Shown here: positions 41,967 to 51,652 of the stretch, one piece after another
Position numbering within the stretch: position 1 is the first letter of the stretch
How the letters are laid out: each line of letters begins with the position of its first letter
Assembly: GCF_018361265.1 (NCBI RefSeq)
Contig: NZ_JAFLNH010000004.1
Span: 248,001 to 312,000, forward strand
Direction: 5' to 3'
Origin: Mycobacterium sp. SM1
Lineage (GTDB): Bacteria > Actinomycetota > Actinomycetes > Mycobacteriales > Mycobacteriaceae
DNA: 64,000 nucleotides
Translations under genes and position numbers: made by a program
Notes under the pieces: model-generated
Told to the model about the DNA's origin: nothing
Database searches by the model: none
The model's input: the letters and a program-made list of their open reading frames with translations, nothing else

Positions 41967-43051
41967 TACAACATCACCACCGATCGCAGCACCTTGCCGG
42001 CGCGCATTTTGCGGAACGCCTCCTCGATGTCGCCGAGGCCGATGCGCTCGGTGACGAACTTCTCCAGCGGAAGCCGGCCCTGCAAATACAGATCGATAAG
42101 GGCGGGGAAGTCGCGTTCGGGCAGGCAGTCGCCATACCACGAGGACTTCAGCGCGCCGCCGTGCGAGAAGAAGTCCAGCAGCGGCATCTCGATGCGCATA
42201 TCGGGGGTAGGCACCCCGACCAGCACGACGGTTCCGGCGAGATCGCGAGCGTAGAAGGCCTGCTGCCAGGTTTCGGGGCGGCCGACGGCGTCGATCACGA
42301 CGTCGGCGCCGAAGCCGTCGGTGAGGTCCCGGATGGTTTTGACGACGTCAAGCTCGCGGGCGTTGACGGTGTGGGTGGCGCCGAATGTGCGAGCCCACTC
42401 CAGCTTGGTGTTGTCGGTGTCGACCGCGATGATTCGCTTGGCGCCGACCAGCGCCGCGCCGGCGATCGCGGCATCGCCCACACCGCCGCAGCCGATCACC
42501 GCGACGGTGTCGTTACGGCTGACCGCGCCGGTGTTCACCGCGGCACCCAGGCCGGCCATCACCCCGCAGCCCAGCAGGCCCGCGGCCGCCGGATCGGCCT
42601 CGGGATCGACCTTGGTGCACTGCCCGGCGTGCACCAGGGTCTTCTCGGCGAACGCTCCGATGCCCAGTGCCGGCGTCAGTTCGGTGCCATCGGCCAGCGC
42701 CATCTTCTGGTCGGCGTTGAAGGTGTCGAAGCAATGCCACGGTCGGCCCCTTTTGCAGGCGCGGCATCGGCCGCACACGGCGCGCCAGTTGAGGATCACG
42801 AAGTCGCCCGGTTCGACCGCGGTTACCCCTGGCCCCACGGATTCGACGGTGCCCGCGGCTTCGTGGCCGAGCAGGAACGGGTAGTCGGCGGTGATGCCGC
42901 CCTCGCGGTAGGTCAGGTCGGTGTGGCATACCCCGCAGGCGATGACGTTGATGACGGCCTCGCCGGGCCCCGGGTCTGGGATAACCACGTCCACCAACTC
43001 GACGGGTTCGCCCCTCTTGCGCGAAATCACACCGCGCACCGTTTGGCTCAT
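41966..43051 (-). CDS. mscR: S-nitrosomycothiol reductase / mycothiol-dependent formaldehyde dehydrogenase
   Basis: A 361-residue zinc-dependent alcohol dehydrogenase. CGVCHTDL and GHEAAGTVE give the catalytic zinc ligands, CGRCRACKRGRPWHC the structural zinc, and GCGGVGDAAIAGA the NAD-binding loop. It closely follows mycobacterial MscR along its length. The enzyme oxidises the formaldehyde-mycothiol adduct and reduces S-nitrosomycothiol, protecting against formaldehyde and nitric oxide. Start ATG at 43051; the long upstream frame runs into the divergent beta-lactamase-like gene. Confidence 0.93.
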   Translation of the reverse strand: MSQTVRGVISRKRGEPVELVDVVIPDPGPGEAVINVIACGVCHTDLTYREGGITADYPFLLGHEAAGTVESVGPGVTAVEPGDFVILNWRAVCGRCRACKRGRPWHCFDTFNADQKMALADGTELTPALGIGAFAEKTLVHAGQCTKVDPEADPAAAGLLGCGVMAGLGAAVNTGAVSRNDTVAVIGCGGVGDAAIAGAALVGAKRIIAVDTDNTKLEWARTFGATHTVNARELDVVKTIRDLTDGFGADVVIDAVGRPETWQQAFYARDLAGTVVLVGVPTPDMRIEMPLLDFFSHGGALKSSWYGDCLPERDFPALIDLYLQGRLPLEKFVTERIGLGDIEEAFRKMRAGKVLRSVVML

Positions 43052-43129
43052 GGCCTCTAACGTAGCCCGGCGACGACGCGCGCGGCGCGCGGCGGCGCGA
43101 AGCGAAGCGGGCGGATAGGCTGCACCCCG

Positions 43130-43954
43130 ATGGCCGCTCTCGACACCCTCGATGACTGGCCGGTCGTGAGCGCCGCGGCCGCCGTGGTCGGGCCGTCCGG
43201 GCCGCTGGCAACCCACGGCGACACCGGGCGGGTGTTCGCTTTGGCGTCGGTGACCAAACTGCTGGTCGCGCGGGCGGTGCAGGTCGCCGTGGAGGAAGGG
43301 GTGTTTGACCTCGACACCGCGGCCGGCCCGCCCGGGTCCACGGTTCGCCACCTGCTGGCGCACGCGTCCGGGCTGGCGATGCACTCCAACCACGTGCTGG
43401 CCAAGCCCGGTGTGCGCCGGATGTATTCCAACTACGGCTTCACGGTGCTGGCCGAGACGGTGCAACAAGCGTCGGGCATCGAGTTCGCCGGCTATCTGGC
43501 CGAGGCGGTCTTCGACCCGCTGGGCATGACCGCGTCGCGCCTAGACGGCGGCGCGGGGGCGGCGGGATTCGGCGCGACCTCAACGGTTGCCGATCTGGTG
43601 GCGTTCGCCGGTGATCTGCTGAGACCGTCGACGGTATCGGCGCAGATGCACGCCCAGGCGATCGCGGTGCAGTTTCCCGGCCTCGACGGTGTGCTGCCCG
43701 GCTACGGCGTGCAACGGCCCAACGACTGGGGGCTGGGGTTCGAAATCCGGGACGCCAAGTCGCCGCACTGGACCGGTACGGCCAACTCGCCCCGGACCTA
43801 CGGGCACTTCGGCCAGCAAGGCAGCTTCATCTGGGTGGACCCGCAACTGGACTTGGCGCTGGTGGTGCTTACCGATCGTGATTTCGGCGAGTGGGCGTTG
43901 CCCTTGTGGCCGGCACTTTCCGACGCGGTGATAGCCGACGCGGCTCCAGACTAG
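43130..43954 (+). CDS. Serine beta-lactamase/esterase family protein (Rv2257c-like)
   Basis: The 274-residue protein has the class C beta-lactamase/DD-peptidase signature S-V-T-K in FALASVTKLL and the Y-x-N motif in MYSNYGF. An H-x-G-type third motif lies in YGHFGQQGSF. There is no signal peptide, so a cytoplasmic esterase or amidase role is more likely than antibiotic resistance. It diverges from mscR with an 80-bp shared promoter region. Confidence 0.85.
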   Translation: MAALDTLDDWPVVSAAAAVVGPSGPLATHGDTGRVFALASVTKLLVARAVQVAVEEGVFDLDTAAGPPGSTVRHLLAHASGLAMHSNHVLAKPGVRRMYSNYGFTVLAETVQQASGIEFAGYLAEAVFDPLGMTASRLDGGAGAAGFGATSTVADLVAFAGDLLRPSTVSAQMHAQAIAVQFPGLDGVLPGYGVQRPNDWGLGFEIRDAKSPHWTGTANSPRTYGHFGQQGSFIWVDPQLDLALVVLTDRDFGEWALPLWPALSDAVIADAAPD

Positions 43955-44069
43955 CGCAACAGAGGTCTCAAGAGGCACAATAGACACGCAAGGAACAACT
44001 TCATCAGCATCTGCTCGCCGGGCTCGCCAGGTCGTAGGGGAAGACGTCCTGAAGCCGAAGGAGCAGCAG

Positions 44070-44582
44070 ATGTGCGTGTCGAACCAATGCGCCGAGGTGA
44101 CGAGCGGCGTGGTGTATATCCATGCCTCACCCGCGGCGGTGTGCCCGCATGTGGAGTGGGCGTTGTCGTCGACTCTGCAGGCCAAGGCGAATCTCGAGTG
44201 GACCCCGCAGCCGGCGATGCCCGGACAGTTGCGGGCGGTGACCAACTGGGTGGGGCCGGTGGGCACCGGGGCGCGGTTGGCCAATGCCCTGCGCTCCTGG
44301 TCGGTGCTGCGCTTCGAGGTCACCGAGGATCCCAGTCCCGGTGTCGACGGGCAACGGTTCAGCCACACGCCCCAGTTGGGGCTGTGGAGTGCGTCGACGA
44401 GCGCCAACGGGGACATCGTGGTCAGCGAGAACAGGCTGCGGGCGATGATGGCGCAAGGCCCGGACGTGCTAGCGGCCGAGCTGGATTCGGTCCTGGGAAC
44501 GGCCTGGGACGAGGCCCTGGAGGCGTACCGCGACGGAGGCGACGCCGGTCAGGCGAGTTGGCTTAGCCGCAGCGTGGGATAG
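44070..44582 (+). CDS. DUF3145 family protein (Rv2256c-like)
   Basis: A 170-residue actinobacterial protein with the family blocks SGVVYIHASPAAVCPHVEWAL, NWVGPVGTGARLANALRSW, LRFEVTEDPSPGVDGQRF and NGDIVVSENRLR. The ATG at 44070 has GAAGGAG at a good distance. The function is unknown. It is followed by a strong bidirectional hairpin terminator shared with the lipid kinase. Confidence 0.9.
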   Translation: MCVSNQCAEVTSGVVYIHASPAAVCPHVEWALSSTLQAKANLEWTPQPAMPGQLRAVTNWVGPVGTGARLANALRSWSVLRFEVTEDPSPGVDGQRFSHTPQLGLWSASTSANGDIVVSENRLRAMMAQGPDVLAAELDSVLGTAWDEALEAYRDGGDAGQASWLSRSVG

Positions 44583-44600
44583 TCTTTCGGGCGAGCAGCC

Positions 44601-44640
44601 GCAAAATCGCCCAAAAGCCTAGGGTTTAGGGCGATTTTGC
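44601..44640. terminator. Bidirectional hairpin terminator
   Basis: GCAAAATCGCCC (44601-44612) and GGGCGATTTTGC (44629-44640) form a perfect 12-bp stem with a 16-base loop. It sits between the convergent DUF3145 and lipid-kinase genes and overlaps the last codons of the kinase. There is no long T-run, as usual in mycobacteria, though the arm provides TTTT on one side and AAAA on the other. Confidence 0.8.
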
Positions 44641-45563
44641 TCGCCAATGGGACGCAGGATCTGCAACGCGCCCGGAACCGCGGAGATCTCGGCGGGCAGC
44701 CGGCAGGCGTATTCGCCGTCGGCGTAGACGGTGATGCCGGCCGATTCGATGTCGGTGGACGTGGTGCGCGCCGTGCTCACCTCGTCAAGACCGACATGAG
44801 TGCCCTTGAAAATGGTGGGGAGCAAGCGGATCAGCCGGCTCCGTGAGGGGCAGCGCACCATGGTGATATCGAGCTGGCCGTCGGCGTGGTCGGCGTCGGG
44901 GCAGATCAGCATGCCGCCGCCGTAGCTGCGGGTGTTGCCGATAGCCGCGAGCGTGAGGTCAGCCACGATCTCATGGCCGTTGTCGAGCAGCAGCCGAAAC
45001 GGCAGCAGCCGCAGCTGCGAGAGCTCGGCAAGTATCGCCAGGTTGTACCGCATTCGCCCGCGCGGCCAGCGCATCCGGTTGGCACGCTCGGTCACCAGCG
45101 AGTCGAACCCCGCAGTCGCCACGGTGCCGAACCACTTGACCACACCGGCGCGGTCACAAATCCTTCCCAGGTCGATGGTTTCGGTCCAGCCGTCGGCGAT
45201 GATGTCGGCGGCGGTGTCGGGATGCTTGGTGGGGAGCCCGAATTCGCGGGCATGGTCGTTTCCGGTGCCTGCGGGCACGATGCCCAACGGAATATCGGTG
45301 TTGGCCAGCGCCTGTAGGGCGTCGGAGACCACACCGTCGCCACCGGCCACCACCAGGGCGTCGGTGCCGCGGTCGAGGGCTTTGTCGATCAGGCGACGTG
45401 CATGATGCGCGTCGGCGCCGACGATCTCGGCTACGCCCACATCGCGCTGCCGCAATCGGGTGATCGCCCGGTGCGCGACCCGCTGCGCGTGGCCGCGGCC
45501 CGATGCCGGGTTCGTCAGCACGGTCACCTGGCCGATGTTGCGTCGCCGTAGCCGTCCGGTCAC
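44619..45563 (-). CDS. Diacylglycerol/lipid kinase family protein (Rv2252-like)
   Basis: The nucleotide-binding motif GGDGVVSDALQAL and the following GIVPAGTGNDHAREFG are diagnostic of the DAG kinase catalytic domain; TVLTNPASGRG starts the fold. From memory, Rv2252 phosphorylates diacylglycerol and contributes to phosphatidylinositol mannoside synthesis. The GTG at 45563 overlaps the stop of the upstream flavoprotein gene by four bases (GTGA), so the two are an operon. Confidence 0.9.
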   Translation of the reverse strand: MTGRLRRRNIGQVTVLTNPASGRGHAQRVAHRAITRLRQRDVGVAEIVGADAHHARRLIDKALDRGTDALVVAGGDGVVSDALQALANTDIPLGIVPAGTGNDHAREFGLPTKHPDTAADIIADGWTETIDLGRICDRAGVVKWFGTVATAGFDSLVTERANRMRWPRGRMRYNLAILAELSQLRLLPFRLLLDNGHEIVADLTLAAIGNTRSYGGGMLICPDADHADGQLDITMVRCPSRSRLIRLLPTIFKGTHVGLDEVSTARTTSTDIESAGITVYADGEYACRLPAEISAVPGALQILRPIGEQNRPKP

Positions 45564-47170
45564 GGGATCAGCTTGCCGGGGTTGAGGATTCCCGCAGGGT
45601 CCAGGGTCGACTTGACGGCCCGCAGCAGGCGCACCCCCAGCTCGCCCACTTCCCGGGGCATCCACGGCCGGTGATCGGTGCCGACCGCATGATGGTGGGT
45701 GATGGTGCCGCCGGTGGCCATGATCGCATCCGATGCGGCCGCTTTCGCGGCGCGCCACTGCTCGATCGGATTGCCCCGCTGCGCGGCGACCACGGTGAAA
45801 TATAGCGATGCGCCGGTGGGGTACACGTGCGAGATGTGGCACAGCACCAGCGCCGCCGTGCCGGATGCCGCCAGGGACGTGGTGAGCGCCACGGTGACGG
45901 CCTGCTTGAGCGCGGGGATATTCGACCAGTACGTGGCGGTCTCCAGGGTCTCGCACAACGCGCCCGCGGCCAGCAGCGAGTCGCGCAGATACGGCGCGCT
46001 GAACCGGCCACGCTCCCAGGCCCGCGCCGGTGCCTCACCTAGCGATGTGCCGCCGTGGGCGGCCAGCAGCGCGGCCGTGTGGGCATGCCTGCTTTCGGCG
46101 TGCGCCCGGGTGCCCTCGAACACGGTGATGGCCAGGCACCCGCCGCTAATCCGCTGCTGTCCGACGGCCTCGGTGGTGGCCAGGTTCACCCCGGTTTCGG
46201 CCTCATCGGAAAGCCGGATGACCGTCGGGGCGGCGCCCGCCTGGGTGACGGCCCGCAGCGCCGCGGTCCCGGTCGCGAAATCCGGAAACGACCACGCTTC
46301 GTATCGGGTGGCTTCCGGGACCGGGTGCACCCGCAGCCGCACCCGGGTGATGACACCGAAGGCGCCCTCGGAGCCGATCAGCAGCTCCCGCAGATCGGGG
46401 CCGGCCGCCGATGCCGGTGCCCGGCCCAGATCCAGCACGCCGGCAGGGGTGATCGCCCGCAACCCGCAAATCATGTCGTCGAACCGGCCGTAGCCGGCCG
46501 AATTCTGGCCGGACGACCGGGTTGCGGCGAAGCCCCCAACGGTAGCGAACTGAAAGCTCTGCGGGAAATGCCCCAAAGAAAAGCCGTGCTCACCGAGCAG
46601 CCGCTCGGCCTCGGGGCCGGTGACGCCGGCCCCGAAGTCCGCGACCGCGGATGCCTCGTCGAGGGCGAGCAACTCATCGAAGCGCCGCAGGTCCAGCGAG
46701 ACCACGGCGCGGAATCGGCCCCGAATCGGATCGAGCCCTCCGACCACACTGGTGCCGCCCCCGAACGGGACGACCGCGATGGCGTGGTGTGTGCAGTAGT
46801 CCAGCACGGCCGCCACCTCGTCCTCATCCCCGGGAAGCAGCACCGCATCGGGAGCATCCTGGACACCGGAGTCCCTGCGCCGCAACAGATCCAAAGTCGA
46901 CTTGCCGCCGGCGTGCAACAGCCGATCGCGGTCGCCGACACGGCAGTAGCCGACGCCCAGCAGTGCGGTAAGCGCGTCGTGATCGGCCGGCGACAACGCC
47001 GAGGGGCGCAACCGCACCTGCTCGGGGCCGAGTTCGAGGGGACGTGAATCCGACACGCCTAGAGCCTCTTTCAGCAACGACCTGATGCCGTCGGAGAGCC
47101 GGATAGCGGCGGCCGGATCTCCCCACGCGTTCCACTTCATCGGCGGTAGGAGTTCCTCGCGGCTGGCCAT
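45560..47170 (-). CDS. FAD-binding oxidase, alkylglycerone-phosphate-synthase-like (Rv2251-like)
   Basis: A 536-residue flavoprotein of the VAO/PCMH family. VVPFGGGTSVVGGL and GSEGAFGVITRV belong to the FAD-binding domain, and the C-terminal cap has HHHAVGTDHRPW and DPAGILNPGKL. These features match alkyl-dihydroxyacetone-phosphate synthases and related D-lactate or glycolate oxidases. Its coupling to a lipid kinase and the adjacent glycerol-3-phosphate dehydrogenase suggests a glycerolipid role. The substrate is not established. Confidence 0.87.
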   Translation of the reverse strand: MASREELLPPMKWNAWGDPAAAIRLSDGIRSLLKEALGVSDSRPLELGPEQVRLRPSALSPADHDALTALLGVGYCRVGDRDRLLHAGGKSTLDLLRRRDSGVQDAPDAVLLPGDEDEVAAVLDYCTHHAIAVVPFGGGTSVVGGLDPIRGRFRAVVSLDLRRFDELLALDEASAVADFGAGVTGPEAERLLGEHGFSLGHFPQSFQFATVGGFAATRSSGQNSAGYGRFDDMICGLRAITPAGVLDLGRAPASAAGPDLRELLIGSEGAFGVITRVRLRVHPVPEATRYEAWSFPDFATGTAALRAVTQAGAAPTVIRLSDEAETGVNLATTEAVGQQRISGGCLAITVFEGTRAHAESRHAHTAALLAAHGGTSLGEAPARAWERGRFSAPYLRDSLLAAGALCETLETATYWSNIPALKQAVTVALTTSLAASGTAALVLCHISHVYPTGASLYFTVVAAQRGNPIEQWRAAKAAASDAIMATGGTITHHHAVGTDHRPWMPREVGELGVRLLRAVKSTLDPAGILNPGKLIP

Positions 47171-47289
47171 GCGCTACAGTATTACCCGCGCCAGCCGGCC
47201 GCGATGATATTGCCGACTGCCCAGCTGCCGCCCACTCCGCGGCTATCACGCAGCCGATCCTGGACGCGATCCGCGTCACCGCTGAACGG

Positions 47290-48834
47290 ATGTTTGTCCC
47301 GATGCGCACCGCACTCAACGCGGCACGGCGAGCCGCCGAGCTGACCGCGCTGGCCGATGGCGATCCCCTCGACGTCGTCGTGATCGGTGGCGGCATCACC
47401 GGCACCGGCATCGCGCTGGATGCCGCGTCGCGCGGCCTGCGCGTGGCGTTGGTGGAGAAGCACGACCTGGCGTTCGGCACCAGCCGCTGGAGTTCCAAGC
47501 TGGTCCATGGGGGCTTGCGCTATCTGGCTACCGGCAACGTGCGAATCGCCCGGCGCAGCGCCATCGAACGCGGAATCCTGATGACGCGCAACGCGCCTCA
47601 TCTTGTGCATGCGATGGCGCAGGTGGTGCCGTTGCTGCCGGCGATGGGTCGCCGACAGCGGGCGCTGGTGCGCGCCGGGTTTCTCGCCGGCGATGTGTTG
47701 CGCGCGCTGGCGGGTACCCCGGCGTCGGTTCTGCCGCGTTCGCGCCGGGTTCCGGCACGGGAGGTCATCGGCATGGTTCCGGCGGTGCGGCGCGAGGGCC
47801 TCGACGGGGGCTTTTTGGCCTACGACGGGCAGCTGATCGACGACGCCCGGCTGGTCATCGCGGTTGCGCGCACCGCCGCGCAACACGGTGCCCGAATCCT
47901 TTCCTATGTGGCCGCGTCCGAGGCCACCGGCACCTCGGTACGGTTGACCGATCAGCGCGGCGGCGGATCCTTCGACGTCTCCGCGCGCGCCGTCATCAAC
48001 GCGACCGGGGTGTGGGCAAGTGAGATCGACCCGAAACTCAAGCTGCGGCCCAGCCGCGGGACCCATCTCGTCTTCGACAGCCGTTCGTTCGGCAATCCGG
48101 GCGCGGCGCTGACCATACCGCTTCCCGGTGAGCTCAACCGCTTTGTGTTCGCCATGCCCCAGCAGCTGGGCCGCGTCTACCTCGGGGTGACTGACGAAGA
48201 CGTACCGGGACCCGTTCCTGATGTGCCCCAACCGACTCCGGAAGAAATTGGCTTGTTGCTCGATACGGTGAACACCGCCTTAGGCAGCTCGCTGGGAGCC
48301 GGGGATGTCATCGGCGCCTACGCCGGTCTGCGGCCGCTGATCGACGCCGGTGACGGCCGCAGCGCCGACCTGTCGCGCCGGCACGCCGTGGTCGAATCGC
48401 CATCCGGTGTGATCAGCGTGGTCGGCGGCAAGCTGACCGAGTACCGGTATATGGCCCAAGACGTGCTCGACCGCGCTATCGCCTGGCGTCGCATGGACGC
48501 CGGACAATGCCGCACGCATAACCTGCCGCTGGTCGGCGCGCCGGCCAACCCGGGGTCGGCGACGCGGCCCATCGCCGGCCTGCCGGCCTCGCTGGTGGCA
48601 CGCTACGGGGCCGAAGCCGCCAACGTTGTCGCTTCGGCCACCTGTGAGCGGCCCACCGACCCGGTGGCCGAGGGCATCGATGTGACCCGAGCCGAGTTCG
48701 AGTACGCGGTGACCCACGAATGCGCGCTGGAGGTCAGCGATATTCTCGATCGCCGGACCCGGATCGGTCTGGTGGCGACGGATCGCGAGCGGGTGGTTGG
48801 TGTGACACAAGAGTTTCTGGCCGCGCTCGGCTAA
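47290..48834 (+). CDS. glpD: Aerobic glycerol-3-phosphate dehydrogenase
   Basis: A 514-residue flavoenzyme. DVVVIGGGITGTGIALDAASRG is the FAD dinucleotide-binding fold. SRWSSKLVHGGLRYL and the later GAYAGLRPL and GVISVVGGKLTEYR are conserved GlpD blocks. It oxidises glycerol-3-phosphate to dihydroxyacetone phosphate and feeds electrons to the respiratory chain at the membrane. It diverges from the flavoprotein operon with a 119-bp spacer. The sequence fits mycobacterial GlpD1 (Rv2249c). Confidence 0.92.
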   Translation: MFVPMRTALNAARRAAELTALADGDPLDVVVIGGGITGTGIALDAASRGLRVALVEKHDLAFGTSRWSSKLVHGGLRYLATGNVRIARRSAIERGILMTRNAPHLVHAMAQVVPLLPAMGRRQRALVRAGFLAGDVLRALAGTPASVLPRSRRVPAREVIGMVPAVRREGLDGGFLAYDGQLIDDARLVIAVARTAAQHGARILSYVAASEATGTSVRLTDQRGGGSFDVSARAVINATGVWASEIDPKLKLRPSRGTHLVFDSRSFGNPGAALTIPLPGELNRFVFAMPQQLGRVYLGVTDEDVPGPVPDVPQPTPEEIGLLLDTVNTALGSSLGAGDVIGAYAGLRPLIDAGDGRSADLSRRHAVVESPSGVISVVGGKLTEYRYMAQDVLDRAIAWRRMDAGQCRTHNLPLVGAPANPGSATRPIAGLPASLVARYGAEAANVVASATCERPTDPVAEGIDVTRAEFEYAVTHECALEVSDILDRRTRIGLVATDRERVVGVTQEFLAALG

Positions 48835-48915
48835 ATGTGGCTAACTGAGCTCGACGAATAGGGGTACCGACCCGGATGCGAACGATCGGCTATCAGGGTG
48901 AAAGGAGGCACTATC

Positions 48916-49083
48916 GTGAACGCTGCCCAAGAGAGGACCGAGACGGCGCAGGAGCTCTACATCGCAATCAGGGCGGAGCTGGGGAAGCTAAAGCAGTTCA
49001 GCGGCTCCAGCACCAATGAGATTGAGAAATTGGCGCACGCGTACGCAATGGTGTCGGAAGCCATTGCGTCCAATCCCGGCTGA
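48916..49083 (+). CDS. Small hypothetical protein (55 residues)
   Basis: A GTG at 48916 has a very strong ribosome-binding site (AAAGGAGG, 48901-48908, seven bases upstream). The product NAAQERTETAQELYIAIRAELGKL...MVSEAIASNPG is probably two amphipathic helices. No family recognised. The excellent initiation signal and its codon pattern support a real gene. Confidence 0.65.
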   Translation: MNAAQERTETAQELYIAIRAELGKLKQFSGSSTNEIEKLAHAYAMVSEAIASNPG

Positions 49084-49354
49084 GGACCGGCGGGATTGGC
49101 GGCCGGCCGGGCGGCAGCGCCGGCCCCAGGGACCCCTACCCGGCCCACCGGGGACGCCGGCCAGCCTCCTGGCCGGGGAATCGCTCGTTCAGGGCCCGGG
49201 CACGCTAACGCACGCAGCACGGCATCCGAACGCCGGTGTCTGCTCCGGCATCAGCAGGCCTATTGCGGCGACGTCACCGGGATCGATTGCGGGATAACGA
49301 TCCTCGTGGAGCGGTGCGACTCGTGGCGATCTTGATCGCACACCTCAGGTGTCG

Positions 49355-49378
49355 CGACCGTCTGCCGTGAGACGGTCG
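49355..49378 (-). terminator. Hairpin terminator downstream of the membrane-protein gene
   Basis: CGACCGTCT (49355-49363) and AGACGGTCG (49370-49378) form a perfect nine-base-pair stem with a six-base loop. It lies immediately after the stop of the minus-strand membrane-protein gene at 49381. No T-run follows. Confidence 0.7.
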
Positions 49379-49380
49379 TG

Positions 49381-49794
49381 TCACTGCGGCGAGGGGCGAC
49401 CCCAGGGGCCGACTTTGCGATAGCTGACAATCATGGCGATCGCGATCGCAAACTGAATTAAGCCGACCATGCCGGGCAGGACGACGTACCAAACCGGCCC
49501 CTTGTGCGGCGTCATGCCGATCAGCTGCGTGGCCGTTTCGCCGGCGCGCAGCACCCCGGCCAGGAACACGAGAAGGATGAGCCAAAAGGTCCATCGCCAG
49601 CCGCGAATCACACCGGTCGACAGGATTGCGAGGACCGCTGTCAGGATCACCAGGGAGGGCACCTCACCCTTCTGGGAATTCCCGGAGAGCTTCAGCAGCT
49701 GGTCATACTGCGGCCGGGCGACGAGCACCATAGCCGCGATGATCATCCAATAGGCTGCGAAGAGAGCCAGCACTAACACCTTGAGCCTGGTCAT
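49381..49794 (-). CDS. Small integral membrane protein
   Basis: A 137-residue protein with four predicted membrane segments: LVLALFAAYWMIIAAMVLVA, SLVILTAVLAILSTGVI, WTFWLILLVFLAGVL and VLPGMVGLIQFAIAIAMIV. The loops are short, and a WRW motif lies before the third helix. Function unknown. Confidence 0.75.
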   Translation of the reverse strand: MTRLKVLVLALFAAYWMIIAAMVLVARPQYDQLLKLSGNSQKGEVPSLVILTAVLAILSTGVIRGWRWTFWLILLVFLAGVLRAGETATQLIGMTPHKGPVWYVVLPGMVGLIQFAIAIAMIVSYRKVGPWGRPSPQ

Positions 49795-50201
49795 CTGAAC
49801 CTATCCTCAGTTGGCATGCGCGCCGCGCCCGGGTTCACCGGGGGTGTGAAAAATCGTACCCCGGCCCGGAGGCGCGGCGACGGGTCGTGTTCTTGCGTCG
49901 ACGGGGTGCAGCGGGCCGGCGGGACCCTCGACACCCCCGCGATCCGTTGCCGCGCCGGGTTTGCGACACGGGTCAACCGATGACCGATGAGCTGACCCGC
50001 TCGCCGGTGCCGGCATAGGCGCCGTCTACCCCTTGTCGGCGGTCCGGTGAGGTGCTCTTGCAGCCGCGGACGGCGCCCGTGAGGCGGCGGCGATGACGGA
50101 TGCGGGTGTCGGCGCAACAGTCGCAATAGTCCGCTGAGCACACGCAAACCCAAGACAACGGGCTGGTTCGGTGCTTTTGTGTCGGTTCGCGGGGTTGGTA
50201 A
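49795..50201. other. Intergenic region, no gene seen
   Basis: About 400 bp between the membrane-protein start and the end of accD6. It contains the membrane-protein promoter region and the downstream sequence of the FAS-II operon. No strong terminator-like hairpin was found by eye. Confidence 0.5.
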
Positions 50202-51620
50202 CTACAGCGGGATGTTCTTGTGACGGCCGCGGCGCGGGGGAGCGGTGGCCAGTGCCTCGGTGAGCTTGCTGCGGGTGTGCGCGGGGTCGATCTTCTCGTC
50301 GACCACACCGATCTCGATGGCGCTGTCCACACCTCCGGCGATGCGCTCGTGCTCGGCGGCCAGCTGCTCGTGCAGCGCCTCCCGCTCATGCTCGGGTGCG
50401 GCGGCCAGCTTTTTCTTGTGCAGGATGCCCACCGCCGCCTTGGCGCCCATCACCGCGACCTCGGCGTCCGGCCAGGCGAACACCTTGGTGGCGTTGAGCG
50501 AGCGGGAGTTCATCGCGATGTAGGCCCCGCCGTAAATCTTTCGGGTGACCAGCGTGACCCGCGGAACACAGCACTCGCCGAACGCGTGCAGCAGTTTGGC
50601 ACCTCGGCGCACCACGCCGCCCCACTCCTGGTCCACCCCGGGCAGATAGCCCGGGACGTCGACCACACAAATCAGCGGGATACCAAACGCGTCGCATAGC
50701 CGGACGAAACGCGCTGCCTTTTCCGCGCTTTCCGAGTTCAGACAACCGCCCAGCCGCAGCGGATTATTAGCCAGCACACCCACCGTCCGGCCCGACAGCC
50801 GTCCAAGTCCGATCACCATCGACGGCGCCCACCGGGCCTGGAACTCCTCGAACGTGCCGTCATCGAGCAGCGCGTGGACGATCGGGTGTACGTCATAGGC
50901 CCGCCGCGGGGATTCCGGCAACAGGGCATGCAGGTCGGTGTCGCCGGCTTCGGCTTTGCTGCGGTCGAAATGCCCTTGCTGGCAAAACAATCCGACCAAG
51001 CGCCGACCCCGCTCGTAGGCGTCGAGTTCGTCGTCGGCGACGATGTGGCACACCCCGGACTTTTTGTGATGGGTTTCCGGGCCGCCGAGGTGCGCCATGT
51101 CCACGTCCTCGCCGGTGACGCTGCGTACCACATCGGGTCCGGTGACGAATACCCGGCTTTCCGGCGCCATGACGACGACGTCGGTCAGCGCCGGTCCGTA
51201 GGCGGCGCCGCCGGCGGCGAAACCGACCACCACGGAGATCTGCGGGATGTAACCCGACGCCCGGATCATGGCCTCGAACACCAGCCCGACCGCGTGCAGG
51301 GCCCGGACCCCTTCGGCCAGCCGCGCGCCCCCGGAGTGCCAGATGCCCACGATCGGATGCTGCTCGCCGATGGCGAGGTCGTAGGCGTCGACGATGCGCG
51401 CGCAGCCCTCGACACCCATAGCACCGCCCATCACGGTCCCGTCGGTGCAGAATGCGATGGTGCGCACACCGTTCACCGAGCCGGCCGCGGCCAGCACTCC
51501 GGAGCGGTCACGCTCGTGCAGCAGCTCCACGCTGCCGTCGTCGAAGAACGTGGAAAGCCGCCGCAGCGGATCGCGGGGATCCAGCGACTCGTCAACCGTC
51601 TCGGGGGCCACGATCGTCAT
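50202..51620 (-). CDS. accD6: Acetyl/propionyl-CoA carboxylase beta subunit AccD6
   Basis: A 472-residue carboxyltransferase with two crotonase-like halves. The N-terminal half has the GGAMGVEGC and WHSGGARLAEGV oxyanion loops, and the C-terminal half has CVVDVPGYLPGVDQEWGG and KIYGGAYIAMNSRSL. It is the last gene of the FAS-II operon, 32 bp after kasB. AccD6 with the AccA3 subunit makes malonyl-CoA for fatty-acid and mycolic-acid synthesis. It fits Rv2247 in length and order. Confidence 0.95.
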   Translation of the reverse strand: MTIVAPETVDESLDPRDPLRRLSTFFDDGSVELLHERDRSGVLAAAGSVNGVRTIAFCTDGTVMGGAMGVEGCARIVDAYDLAIGEQHPIVGIWHSGGARLAEGVRALHAVGLVFEAMIRASGYIPQISVVVGFAAGGAAYGPALTDVVVMAPESRVFVTGPDVVRSVTGEDVDMAHLGGPETHHKKSGVCHIVADDELDAYERGRRLVGLFCQQGHFDRSKAEAGDTDLHALLPESPRRAYDVHPIVHALLDDGTFEEFQARWAPSMVIGLGRLSGRTVGVLANNPLRLGGCLNSESAEKAARFVRLCDAFGIPLICVVDVPGYLPGVDQEWGGVVRRGAKLLHAFGECCVPRVTLVTRKIYGGAYIAMNSRSLNATKVFAWPDAEVAVMGAKAAVGILHKKKLAAAPEHEREALHEQLAAEHERIAGGVDSAIEIGVVDEKIDPAHTRSKLTEALATAPPRRGRHKNIPL

Positions 51621-51652
51621 CGCAGGTCTCCTGTCATGCGCCGGTCAGCGGG